Origin: Bryopsis sp. KO-2023
Taxonomy: Eukaryota > Chlorophyta > Ulvophyceae > Bryopsidales > Bryopsidaceae
Reading direction: 5' to 3'
DNA: 64,000 nucleotides
NCBI GenBank assembly: GCA_030272585.1
Contig: BSYQ01000010.1
Location: 496,001 to 560,000, forward strand
In this document: in pieces, positions 44,293 through 54,283 of the stretch
How positions within the stretch are numbered: the stretch's first letter is position 1
Layout: every line of letters starts with the position of its first letter
The notes under the pieces: generated by a model
Told to the model about the DNA's origin: nothing
What the model saw: the letters and a program-made list of their open reading frames with translations, nothing else
Databases searched by the model: none
Program-made: the position numbers and the translations under genes

Positions 44293-44346
44293 AAAACGCA
44301 CAGGAGACGGCCTGAGGTGACGGGGTTCGACTCCCCTTGGCGTTTT
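44293..44346 (+). other. 54-nt tRNA-like unit in the CACTA element
   Basis: A 7-bp outer stem AAAACGC/GCGTTTT, a 4-bp hairpin CAGG/CCTG with a 6-nt loop, and a T arm GGGGTTCGACTCCCC. The D arm is absent, the same layout as the unit at 861-910 without overall sequence identity. Confidence 0.45.
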
Positions 44347-46523
44347 GCTCTGGATAGAGACCTTCTGGGCCCTTCTTGCACGGAATCTTATCAACTGTTT
44401 TTGGGATGTTTTTAGGAAGAAGGCTCATGTTTGTTTGTTTTCTTTCGTGGTTAGCATGCCTTGTGGAAGTTTTTTTTTGTTTTGGAACGCGTTGCAAGGC
44501 CGTGTTGTATCGCCATAGACGAGCTTTAAGCTAGAGGCAACGATCCCCTTGCGTCGCCTGAGGGGGCCGGTGAAAATGTCACCCAGGAGGTCGAAAACGA
44601 GTCGCATACTGGAACTCGTAAAGCCCTTACATCCCGTTCTTGTTCCAGGGTTCGTTCACATATGGTTTTGGTAAAGCGTTGGACCAAGAGAAAGCGAAAG
44701 GTATCCCAGTTCCAGGAGTTGGTCAAGTGAAAAAAGTGGTCGGTGAATATTAATTAACATCATTTAGAATCCCCAAGATTAGCACAACCAAATCGAACTC
44801 CAGGGGTTATGATCGAAGATCTCCGAAGCATCGCGAGCGTGGGAAAGTTGGGCGACGCAGACACGGCTCGCCGTCGCGTCAAGTGAAAATGGACGACTTT
44901 CTGGGGGTGATGCATTGGTCCGCGGAAGCCACGAACCCGAAGTCAAGCGCTGTCTCTTTCGGTAAGTGTTTGTTTGGTGCGACGTGGCGTCTGGGTGAAT
45001 AACGTCCTTTTGAGGTCGTAGATTCAAGCTGGAAGTGCAAAAGAGTTCGAACCTTTGCGCTCAGCGTTGTCGCTTGACTCGCTGCAAGAGTCGCGGCTTC
45101 CAAAGGTTAGATCTCAATTTAGAAGCCAGGCAACAGTCGCGAGTTGAGTGTATTTCCACTACATAATTAACATACTTGCAGACTTTTGGCCTTCAAAAGA
45201 CTGCTGTGATTCCTTGTGAGTTGCAACAGTTGCAGGGACTGCTATTAATTTGTTTGGTGAGGGCTCAGCACCCATGAATGCATTTTCAACTTTTTGCTCT
45301 GAAATTCTCAAATCTCTGATGATCATGAACTTGTACTTACTTGTCTATTTTTTTTTTTTTGAAAGGTGGACAAACTGCCTTAGATGATGACAAAAACTAT
45401 CTGATTGAATTCTTAGTGTCAGGTGGGATGTTGGATGAATGACCTTGCTGAGCTCTCCCTTGGGAGTGGTCACTCTCGGCCAACTAGTGCAGGCCGGGAC
45501 AATGCCTCTTGTTGAATCCATTCTATCCGTGGTTGCAGTCTCTTGCCAACCTGGTGAGTGCCTTGGCCTGTTTCACAAGGTCATGTTTGGATTTAGAGAT
45601 TTTCGAGAGAACTGCACGAAGGAAAACACTCTTGCGCATGAAGACCAGTTTTAGGACTCTTGTCAACCCCTCGACACTCAAAGAAGGGGATTGTGGAGTG
45701 GCGTTGGCTTTGTGTTGCTCGGACAACACTTCAAGGGTGCGATGGACCAGAACTATCGCAAGTTTGAACGGTGAGAAATGCAAGGAAGGATGGATTAAAT
45801 GTACAGAGCTTCACCCACCGGAACTCTTTGATGTGAATGAAATTGCTTAGTTGTAAAAACATTCATTCCCTGAAAATATACTGCTGGTTCTCTAGGGGCT
45901 TTGTGATCACAAGCCTTTGACGAAAGAGCCTTTGACTGGCTTATAGAATGTTATATGGCCGGAGGCAGGTAACTGTGGAAGAAATTGTTCATCTGAGAAT
46001 CACAACAGAATGATAGGAAGTGGTGGTGAAATGAGGTTTGGTGCCCAGGTATGTGAGGCACTGAAGTTACCTCAGTGAGGTAGGCGTTCAAAGGGGCTTC
46101 ATATTTTCATGTTCAAGGCACTTAACTTTTTATTTGGGTTCAGGTTTGTGACTTTGTTTCCGCCTTGTTCCAATCCTCGTGACGGTGGTCTTTGTTTAGG
46201 AGAGCTTGCTGGTGGTGGGGGTGGCTGTGTTTTGACCTGAAGGATCGGCTCCTCAACAAGAGCTAAAGTCAGATTGGAGGCCTAATGCAGAATCCACAAA
46301 AGGGGCAGAAAAAAAAGAAATTGAAAGAAAGAGGGATAGAGAATATTTGGAGGGAAGGAATTCCACCTCAGTGCTCTATCAATCAGAATTGAGGCTGATT
46401 GGAACATAGCTCAGTTCGATTCTGGGCTGGCCTCCACAATTTAGTATATATACAGAGTAAAACAAACGGGGTGTAAAGCTGTGAAAAGAGAAATCACTGT
46501 GAGCATCATATCGTCTTTTAAAA

Positions 46524-46716
46524 CGCTGTGAAATTGTCCAATAACACCGTGACAAAAACGTTGTGGAATGATCCGATAACACTGTGAAATTGTCCGATAA
46601 CACTGTGACAAAAACGTTGTGGAATGATCCGATAACACTGTGAACAAAAACGTTGTGAAATGGTCCGATAACACTGTGAACAAAAAACGCTGTGAAATAG
46701 TCCAATAACACTGTGA
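46524..46716. repeat. Subterminal repeat cluster of the CACTA element
   Basis: Six or more units of the type (t/c)CCGATAACACTGTGA(a/c), some joined to CAAAAACGTTGTGGAATGAT. Clustered short subterminal repeats are typical transposase-binding arrays of CACTA elements. Confidence 0.8.
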
Positions 46717-46764
46717 CATTTCCACGCTTGCCTCCGATTTGACGTCTTTTTCATTTGCATCGAT

Positions 46765-46833
46765 TCACATCGTGCTCACTGCGCTCTACAACGTTTTGTA
46801 AATACGTCGTAGAGAGCAGTGAGCACGATGTGA
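46765..46833. repeat. Long hairpin in the CACTA element
   Basis: The arm starting TCACATCGTGCTCACTGC pairs with the arm ending GCAGTGAGCACGATGTGA, giving about 29 bp with one or two mismatches around a loop of about 11 nt. Confidence 0.75.
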
Positions 46834-46939
46834 AGCGCAATCAATACGCTGTGCGCATTCACAGCGTATTAGGGGTCAAATCCTATAGTGTGACAACGAC
46901 AAAGAGAGAAGCAATAAAAAAATTGTTGGTTGTGTTCAC

Positions 46940-47558
46940 CTGCACATTCTCATCCAATGGGCATACGCTTGGGACTTTGCCCAGTATCAATACATTCGTG
47001 ATATCCTTCAGCGCCTCATCTTTCGTTTGTGTGACGGGGATTGATTGCATCTCTTCGCCGGCTTTCTTATGCACTTTTTCCAAGTCTTCATTTTCAGTCA
47101 GTCCTAGCACCATAGACCCCCTTGGCCTCGACAAAGCACAATCAGACCGAGCAATTTGGTCCACCCCCGTCCACCTACAAAAAAGAGTTCAATCCGTGAT
47201 CCGTTAATACGGCACCATTGCCCCCCATGCAAGAAGGAAATCAAAGGACAGTCCAAATAAGAACCAATGCGCACTGAAAACTCTTTCAGGTTTGTTTTTT
47301 TGGAAGGGGAAAAGCTGAGACGAAAGGGTCACCTCGTAAGCTGATTGATAAACTGTTGTTGGATATCCATTGCCATTTTTGCACCGGAGAATCCCCTGGC
47401 AAGGCCACAGACGAAGTCCTCTTTGGTTTGCACGGATGCCAGGTGGGACAGGACATTGTGGATTACCCCAACTGTGGTTGTTTCCACAGCAGGGGAGTTG
47501 TCCAACAAGTAGCTCAGAGCTTTGAAAAAGTTCGAGGTCATCCGGGTTTGCAACTCTC
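46940..47558 (-). CDS. Unrecognised exons between AAA4 and stalk in the dynein locus
   Basis: Exons 47558-47333 and 47174-46940, splice-compatible with both neighbours (phases 1, 2, 0). They encode ELQTRMTSNFFKALSYLLD, VIHNVLSHLASVQTKEDFV, VDQIARSDCALSRPRG and GEEMQSIPVTQTKDEALKD. They take the place of stalk coil 1 but are not strongly coiled coil. I do not recognise the source. They could be exons of another gene captured by rearrangement. Confidence 0.55.
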
Positions 47559-47716
47559 CTGTTGGAATTCGAAACCCACACCAGTTCAGAATTGGCCAGT
47601 GACCATCCAGAGCAGTAAGAGATATCAACAGAAATGCTTGCTTTTCCTAGTATTACTGTCGCTGTTTGAACATTGTAGTTGTGATTTTCGTGCGACAGAT
47701 GTTATGGACAGGCTAC

Positions 47717-48776
47717 CTGGATGCAAGGGCTGAATGGTGTTTTTCATCCAATACTGAATCAGTCGCGCCACTCCGGGATGGTTGCCTGACATAACGATCA
47801 CACCACCACATTGGTCGACAATGATTTCCTTCCTGCTGGCCCCATATCCTTCCCTTTGCATGGCGATCGCTTTTGGATCTTTCTCAGGTGAAGGCGCCAC
47901 CCACATTTGCTCTCTCCCCGTCAGGTTGCCTCCACCCACAGGCTTGGCCCAGTCGATGGTACAACAGTTCACAAACGATGGGAACTGGCGCAATCGCTCT
48001 CTGAACGCATCGCCAATGGGGCTGAAGCACAGTATCACGTGGAAATTTTCTTTTGTTTTCTCCACGAAATAATTCCAGAGCTCCGTGGCCCCTTTCAGTT
48101 GCTTTCCTTCTTTTTTGGCCAGGCCTCTGCACTGCTCGAGTACTGCCGCTCTTTCATCGTAGGGAAACATGCTCGGCACCTCGTAGGGAGAAAAGCAGAA
48201 GATATTACACCGATTCAATTTTTGTCAGGAAGGATAAAAGCTTGGAAAGGCATGCTGGCTCGATACCTCGCCGGTATTGAGGTGGCAATTGATGTCTTCC
48301 ACAAAAGACACTTCTTTGATCTGCATGTCGGAGAAAAGGAAGACACAAGCTTGGCCGCCACCCCCAGCTCTCCGTGTCATTTTTTTCAAATCCTCGCGCC
48401 ACTCGACCGTCGTGTAGTTCTTGGATATTTCTATTTGGAACGTCTTCATACCACAGATGTAAGCTCCAAAACGAGAAAGACTTTTCCTTCCGCCACCCCC
48501 AAGCCCAACGCAGAGCATATGCGCGCCTGCGACACAGAACATCCCCTATGGTTACGGAATACCTCCAAAACACAAAAACAGATCTAGAAATGCGGATAGT
48601 TCCTCACCAGGCTGTTTGAGAACCCTACAAACTCGTGAGACGTGTTTCACGGCGTACAGAAACATTGCCTGCTTGCTGGTGCTGTTGCGATCGACAAGGA
48701 AGTCCTCCATTTTGGATATAAATGGCGCGATGTCGATGACCTCAGAATAGGGTCGCAGGCTTGGTTCTTCAGCCTC
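47717..48776 (-). CDS. Dynein locus: AAA4 exons and unusual extension
   Basis: Exons 48776-48608, 48526-48267 and 48179-47717. AAA4 blocks are YAVKHVSRVCRVLKQPG, the P-loop HMLCVGLGGGGRKSLSR, FQIEISKNYTTVEWREDLKK, VFLFSDMQIKE, MFPYDERAAVLEQ, CFSPIGDAFRERLRQFP and NCCTIDWAKP. After CTIDW a normal dynein continues into WPEDAL and coil 1. Here the open frame continues with unrelated sequence (EGYGASRKEIIVDQCGGVIV) to a donor at 47717 in phase 1. A donor at 47940 would remove this tail but gives no phase match to the next exon. Confidence 0.75.
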
Positions 48777-48803
48777 CTGTTTATTCAAAGAGGTGGTGTG
48801 AGA

Positions 48804-48851
48804 GCATGCCTGAGCGGTTAGTCTAGCGCGTCAGTGGCAAGCTACTCAGAG
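48804..48851 (+). other. tRNA 5'-half-like fragment in a dynein intron
   Basis: GCCTGAGCGGTTAGTCTAGC resembles the D arm and A box of Leu/Ser tRNAs (TGGCCGAGCGG...). No B box follows at the right distance, so it is a remnant. Confidence 0.3.
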
Positions 48852-48895
48852 GGGAAATTTGGATTTGCTTTTGGAGCATTATTTGATGCCTGTAC

Positions 48896-49379
48896 CTGCA
48901 TGCAGTCCCCGAAAAAGCACTTTCTGATGGATTCCGTGTCCACTATGTTCGCCTCGTCGGCTACATGCTTGAGCAGCTTGTCGAAGTCTGCATCCAGACT
49001 GGTGGCGGTTGTTTGCTGTAGTGCTGATAGGAACCATTGCTGGTCTCTTTCATCCACGAGTCGATCGTAGAAAACGCGCAATATCTACCAATCCAAAGTC
49101 GCTATTTATCAGCAGGCTCCGCATGCTGTATGCATCTATTTGCTCGAAAAACGTCGGAGGCGCCGTTCTCACCTCGTGGTTCCAGAGTCTCAAATACAGA
49201 TCCTTGACAGCACCTCCTTTCCCGAGCGTTTCCGGTTTCATCATAAGTAGCCCATTGCCCACCCGCGAAATGTCTCTCAGATTGAATGTGTAGTGAGACT
49301 TTGCTGGAGTGGGAAGCAGCTGGTTCATGGCTGTGAAGTACACCTCCAGAGTAGCGGCAACTATAGGTGACGAAAGCTC
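48896..49379 (-). CDS. Dynein locus: AAA3 lid and AAA4 entry
   Basis: Exons 49379-49173 and 49084-48896, phase 0. They encode QLLPTPAKSHYTFNLRDISR, a family hallmark, followed by KDLYLRLWNHE and ILRVFYDRLVDERDQQWF. Length and order are normal for this part. Confidence 0.85.
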
Positions 49380-49453
49380 CTGCAGAACATGTTTGATTTT
49401 CTGAGCGCTGTCTGTAGTTGAAAGACCAGTTGTAGCTCTGGAAAGAGGCTGAC

Positions 49454-50032
49454 CTTGACGTTGTCAGGGAATGCTTCTTTCTTCCTAAACATGTCGACTA
49501 TCGAGGTGAAAATCTGCGTCGGGGTCCCGTTATCAAAATCGACGAGAGACACCATGTTGAAGTGCCTTGAGTAGCGTTGGGTCACCGGATTTCGACCTCC
49601 CCCAGGCGGCCCCATACCACAAACGAACCGACAATCCTCCATTTTACGGAAGGCGTTCGATCTGCACAGCAAAACCGAGCAAAATGCATTCGGAATCATC
49701 GGTGGCTCCATCGTCACATGATTCTTTGGTATGTCCTCTGGAAGGTTGTACCTTGAGAGTCGAGGAAAACACACACGAACATCAGACAAGCACAACAGGA
49801 AAATTGCTCCTGATTGCTCCCTCGAACTTTTTTCTCGATACCTTTCTCCAGACGGTCCAGAAAACGTTTCCAGCTGCGATGCCATCGCCGTCCTGAAAAA
49901 CTTGTCGAAGTCATTCCGAGCATTCAGTGTGGCGCCTGTGTAGCCAATGGACCACACCAAAGAAAACACAAATATGCTTTCAAAGTGATGCCGAACCGTC
50001 GCGTCGTCCATACTGCTGAACACCTTTGCATC
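49454..50032 (-). CDS. Dynein locus: AAA3 exons, N-terminal half absent
   Basis: Exons 50032-49842 and 49751-49454. The first matches the AAA2-AAA3 linker (SIFVFSLVWSIGYTGATL). The second runs from YNLPEDIPKNH to SNAFRKMEDCRFVCGMGPPGGGRNPV, with no room for the roughly 170 residues that normally carry AAA3 Walker A and B. The retained MGPPGGGRNPVTQRYSRHFN is the sensor-1 region of AAA3. Confidence 0.8.
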
Positions 50033-50301
50033 CTGCAAGCAGACACAGGTCGTGGAACAGGGGCGGAGTATGAATGCTCCAGAGTTTGTTTTTGATCGAT
50101 TACACTGACAGAAAAAAAAGTTGCGCTTCAGGAGGTGAGATCATTCTCATAGTTAGCATTCAACTTTCAGCATTATTAATTTCACTTTCTTTCTTTCTTT
50201 TTTTAAGGGAAACCAACAAAATTTGACATAATGAATGGTCCTGAGAAAGAAGTGTGTTATACCCTTCATTTCTTAACCGTTTCCTCTTTGAGGCGTCGTA
50301 C

Positions 50302-51152
50302 CTTCCAGTCATGTGTCAAGCTAGTGATGATTCGCATCAGGGTCACAATAAGATTGCTGTCCATCGCTGGAGCTGCTTTCTTTATTTCACGGCGAACAAA
50401 TCTGAAACAAAAAACACTTTTCAATCCCTTTGATGAACGACTGTTTTGTCTTCATTCTCTTTTATTTGAGAACTCACCTCAACGAGACTGGGACCAGCCA
50501 ATCAAACAGTCCCAGCAAATGCTCCTTGGCCTTTTCAGGTATGTGTTCGGGAAGTGTGTTTAGCCAGGAGACTGTCAGTGGCCGCCACCCCAGCTGATGT
50601 GATTCCAAGTACACCATCCCACACCGACTCACGATTGCAGGGGACGCCACGGCCAAGTCCATCACTTCGAAGATCATGTTCTGTTGAAATCCACACACCG
50701 TAAGAGCTTGTTTTCCCCGAAAAGGGCAACCCCACAATGATGAGTCCATGCCACACAACTATCATTTCGTAGAGTTGTATCGTCTGCAAGACAGCCGCCG
50801 CCATGAAAACGTCAGGACAAATTGGGAATGTTGGCACCCCCAAGGGTCATGGTTTCACCGAAAGTAGTCCTGTTAATCACCTTCAGTATGAAATACTCTT
50901 CTGGGTGCAAATTCATTTCATTGCAAGCGTCCCTGAGTGCCGACTCCATACTCGCGTAGTCTGCCTTTGGCAACACCACTCCAGGGAATGAATCTGACAT
51001 GCTCCCCTGAAACAAGGGAACATCATGGCTCAAGAACTTGGACAAGTTCACGTCGATGATTGACCGCATGAGCAAAACGAACTCGTCCTCTGATGGGAAC
51101 CTCTGCTTCAGGTTTCCCGCCGCCCGTAGTACCGCCATCACGGCTCTCATTC
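50302..51152 (-). CDS. Dynein locus: AAA2 exons with internal loss
   Basis: Exons 51152-50881, 50783-50478 and 50401-50302. The first gives MRAVMAVLRAAGNLKQRFP and LLMRSIIDVNLSKFLSHDVP. The second gives the AAA2 P-loop VGLPFSGKTSSYG and then jumps to MIFEVMDLAVASPAIVSRCG. About 120 residues including Walker B are absent, and the two halves are in different frames. The bases between them start GT and end AG (16 or 18 nt), far below a normal intron size. The third exon gives VRREIKKAAPAMDSNLIV. Confidence 0.8.
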
Positions 51153-51235
51153 CTACAGAAACATAATGCTCTGTCGTTGGAAGGGTATTGGGTGAGCTTG
51201 AACAAAGCGCATAAGCACTGATCTCGAACTGTTAC

Positions 51236-51908
51236 CGTAATCATAATGGTCTTGAGAGGAGAGCTGCTCAGAGCACAGCTTGTAGAACTGGACAATTTTC
51301 TTTGCACATTCTCGTGCTTGAAGGTATCCAAACGAAAACACTGTGATTTCCGAGATCATGGCACAGTCGGGAACCATCATGGCCACCGTTCTGAAGAGAG
51401 CCTTCAAATTATCAGAAAGTTCAGATCTCCCAGCGTATCCAGGGTTCATCGTGATCGCACACCGGGCGCTCCACTTGAGTCGCATTTCTGTCCCCTCGAA
51501 GGTGGATACCGTCAGGCGAGCGGCTATTGCCCTTTGAATGTCCAGAACCTTAAAAGAACGAGATATCAAATGTCAGTGCCATCTCTTTTCCCACAGAGTC
51601 GTCAAGGATGAATTTGCTGCGATCAGTGGAGGCACGAGACCCACACCTTCTGAGCGACGACACTGAGCACTTCAAGATCGATTCGATTGAACTCATCAAA
51701 GCAAGCCCACGCCCCAGATGAGGGAAGACCTTTGAAGAATTTTCCCATGGCTCTGCAATCCAGCGAGTCTGAACACTCCAAGACCACACATTGGCGAGCC
51801 AGAGCTTTCGCCAAGTCCTTGGTGGTCTCTGTCTTTCCTGTTTCAGCCGCCCCTTCTGGCGCTCCTCCCAATGTCAAACGAATCGCGCCAAGGAGCGTCC
51901 GATAGCAT
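51236..51908 (-). CDS. Dynein locus: AAA1 exons
   Basis: Exons 51908-51647 and 51548-51236. The AAA1 P-loop reads [19 protein letters not shown]: the GxxxxGKT form is kept, but the usual PAGTGKT is altered to AAETGKT. Walker B ACFDEFNR is intact. Other blocks are [31 protein letters not shown] and [18 protein letters not shown]1 is the main ATPase site in dyneins. This is the best-preserved part of the locus. Confidence 0.85.
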
Positions 51909-52047
51909 CTGCATGTGAAACCTCACTTTCTAAGAGAAGGAGCTTCTCGAACACTGGCTCACACGATCTAAAAAAGTCCCCCTAGACCTGATCTGAGGCC
52001 ATATTTCTGCTCCAATTGAGCCCACCTGTCTGTCAGGGGAGGAATAA

Positions 52048-52686
52048 GGCTTTACGAACTTGAAAAGTTGTTTCGCGTTACCCCCCCCCCTCCTTTTTTT
52101 TGGAATTCGAGGGGGGAATCGTGAAATTTTGTAAAATAGGCCGAAGTAAACGAATTTTGAAATTTTGAAAGCGGCCCGAGCCTTCTTATCCTGTGAGGAT
52201 GATAAATATGCCTTCTTTTCGGCCAATTACCCTCGGGGTGCTTCTGTGGGGGGACCATCCTAAATTTCTGTCAGACCCGCACGCTTTGGTTAACATTGAA
52301 AGCCTTACTACGAAATGAGTTTCTCCAAAAACGATCATTGCGAACGTACGAGCGTTGTACCGCAACAATTCTGTGTCAAACCTACCCACTTTCCTTGCAG
52401 CCCTGCAAATAGTTTCTCAGCAGGGTTTAGAGGGACGTTTGGAAACTGAGATGGACGTCAACGTTGAGATTTAGTTATTTTATGATGGATTGAAGGACTC
52501 TCTTGTTGAAACTTTCGATATTGTGGTCTTTTTGGAAATAGTCGGCAGTTCCTTGGATTGTTTAAGGATATTAATCCATTTTGACTCATTTTGCAGAAAT
52601 ATCCGTTTTACAACACCCCCCCCCTCCCCCTTCAAAAAAAGAGGATCGTGATGTAACGCGAAACAACTTATCATATTCGTAAAGCC
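52048..52686. mobile_element. Harbinger-like MITE inserted in a dynein exon, 639 bp
   Basis: Terminal inverted repeats of about 34 bp (GGCTTTACGAA...AAGTTGTTTCGCGTTAC, three mismatches) are flanked by TAA on both sides (52045-52047, 52687-52689). TAA/TTA target duplications and GG-start termini fit PIF/Harbinger MITEs. C-runs lie just inside both ends. It has no coding capacity. It lies within coding sequence: dynein codons continue exactly across the site when one TAA copy is kept. Confidence 0.85.
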
Positions 52687-52689
52687 TAA

Positions 52690-54158
52690 CCAATCTGGAG
52701 GAATTCCCCAGATACTCGTAGCCGTATTCCAGAGGTACCGACATCATACGCATCAACGTTGTGAAATCTTTTTCACCGGACTCGTCTCTTTCCCAGTAGC
52801 TTCTCAGTTGTGCTTGCCACTCAAAGTCAGCGATGTTATCGATTCCCTTTGCAGCCGAGGTCGTCACGACGTCCCGTGCGTGAACGTCCATGACAACAAG
52901 AGCCCCTGCGCAGACACGCTGCCAAAATTTAGATTTCAAGTTTACAAGGGGTGACAAAACTGCCCAGATGTCATCTTTGAATCATGTGAGCGACAAAATC
53001 CTTGATTCGAGCATTGTTACCAAGGGTTGCCCTTTGAAGCTTGGTCAGTTTTCCTCGAACCAAATCAACAATCTTCAGCAAGTCCTGAGTGCAGGATTCG
53101 TCACATTCCTTCACACGTTTCTCTTGAAACGCCTTCTCTACGCCTTGAGTCCAATACGAGGCTGTCACCACGAGCACCCTAGTGGGGTCCTTAGTCTCGG
53201 AGAGGATCTGAACAAGAAACAGCAGACAAGAATTTGCCTGCCCTTCAAGACTGCTGTTCACATGTGATATTTGTTCAGTGAATTCTTTTTATCTGTCAGT
53301 GACCACGAAGGACTGCAGAAAGAACAAACTACGACCTCACCTCGAGCACTTCATCGTTCGACAAGAAGAAAAAGCGAGGGAAATAAAGCCGTTTCTTTTC
53401 AAGATATGCCGCCAATCCTTTTTGGATCGCATCCAAGAGCTCATTGCATTCCACCAGTTTCTCCAAGCGCTCTTTTTCTCTAGCGATCGTAATTGCAACG
53501 GGAGCTTCGTGAGTCGCCGCCATAATTTCCCGCCAAAAGCCGTCGACTTCCCTGAACTTCTCTCCCTCCTCAGGGATTTGCTTTACGATGTCATCCGAAG
53601 TGAAAATTGGCTCCAGGAACAGCCATGTCGATTGACACCGGAGCAAATTGTCCAGCATATCCTGACCATCACAAATGCTTTTTACTATGCAGGTAGAGCC
53701 AGAGTAGAAAAAAGAAAAAATCACTTGGAACAAGAACTCTCTTACACAGCTCATCCTACACACGCACTCTGATCATTGACATTCTGTTTTCTGGTGTTGG
53801 TACACTTTTCATCAGTGTTCGAAAGTTAAGGTTCTGGACAACTGATTTTTGACACCCACTGATGTGGATGATGGGGATAAGTTTTTGAGGGCAACACCTG
53901 CAAGGTTTGCAGCGTGTCTTCCCACAAAGCAGCTCTAGCCTTGAAGGGTTTTACGAAGGGGGATGCATTCATAGCTTGTATTTTGAGAATTTGATGATCC
54001 AGGATCATCTGAATCTCGTCCGTTCCACCAATAATGAACGTGCCAGTGTCCTTACAGCAAATGCAAACGAATTGAAGATCCTCCCGCTCGCTCTCCATTT
54101 TTTCCATTGTTTTGAGCACCGAAAACTCTTTGAAAGCGCTCGCAGAAACAGTTTGTAC
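52690..54158 (-). CDS. Dynein locus: linker (DHC_N2) exons
   Basis: Exons 54158-53898, 53661-53341, 53207-53021 and 52905-52690. Conserved linker blocks are FKEFSVLKTMEKME, DTGTFIIGGTDEIQMILD, TWLFLEPIFTSDDIVKQ, YFPRFFFLSNDEVLE, ILSETKDPTR, VRGKLTKLQRATLG, ALVVMDVHARDVV and YGYEYLGNSSRLV. About 130 residues normally found between KDPTR and the WPGQ/FWT block are absent, with the frame kept. The last exon is cut by a MITE at its 3' end. Removing the MITE and one TAA copy mentally gives SSRLVIPPLTDR, the family sequence, with a phase-2 donor at 52026. Confidence 0.8.
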
Positions 54159-54283
54159 CTGGGGGGTGGGGGGTGGAGCGTACGATGAAAGCAAGAAAAA
54201 CCAATAGGAAATATTGGAAAGGGAGCTGGAACATCTCAGAGCTGCAGACAAGCATTCGTGGGACTCAAAAATATTCGCCGTAC

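Larger units (their letters stand above)
44048..46890. mobile_element. CACTA-type (EnSpm) DNA transposon, non-autonomous, 2843 bp
   Basis: Perfect 33-bp terminal inverted repeats start CACTATAGGATTTG (44048-44080 and 46858-46890). They are flanked by a 3-bp target duplication TGA (44045-44047, 46891-46893). The CACTA termini and 3-bp duplication define the superfamily. It sits in the intron before the last dynein exon. No transposase is recognised. The right end has a cluster of subterminal repeats and a long hairpin, and the left end has two tRNA-like units. A minus-strand coding-looking segment lies at about 45523-45783. Confidence 0.9.

Noticed and set aside
50690-50712. True 18-nt intron of nucleomorph type in the dynein locus
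   Set aside because: Removing 18 nt does not restore the frame and all other introns here are far longer. A deletion junction is more likely.
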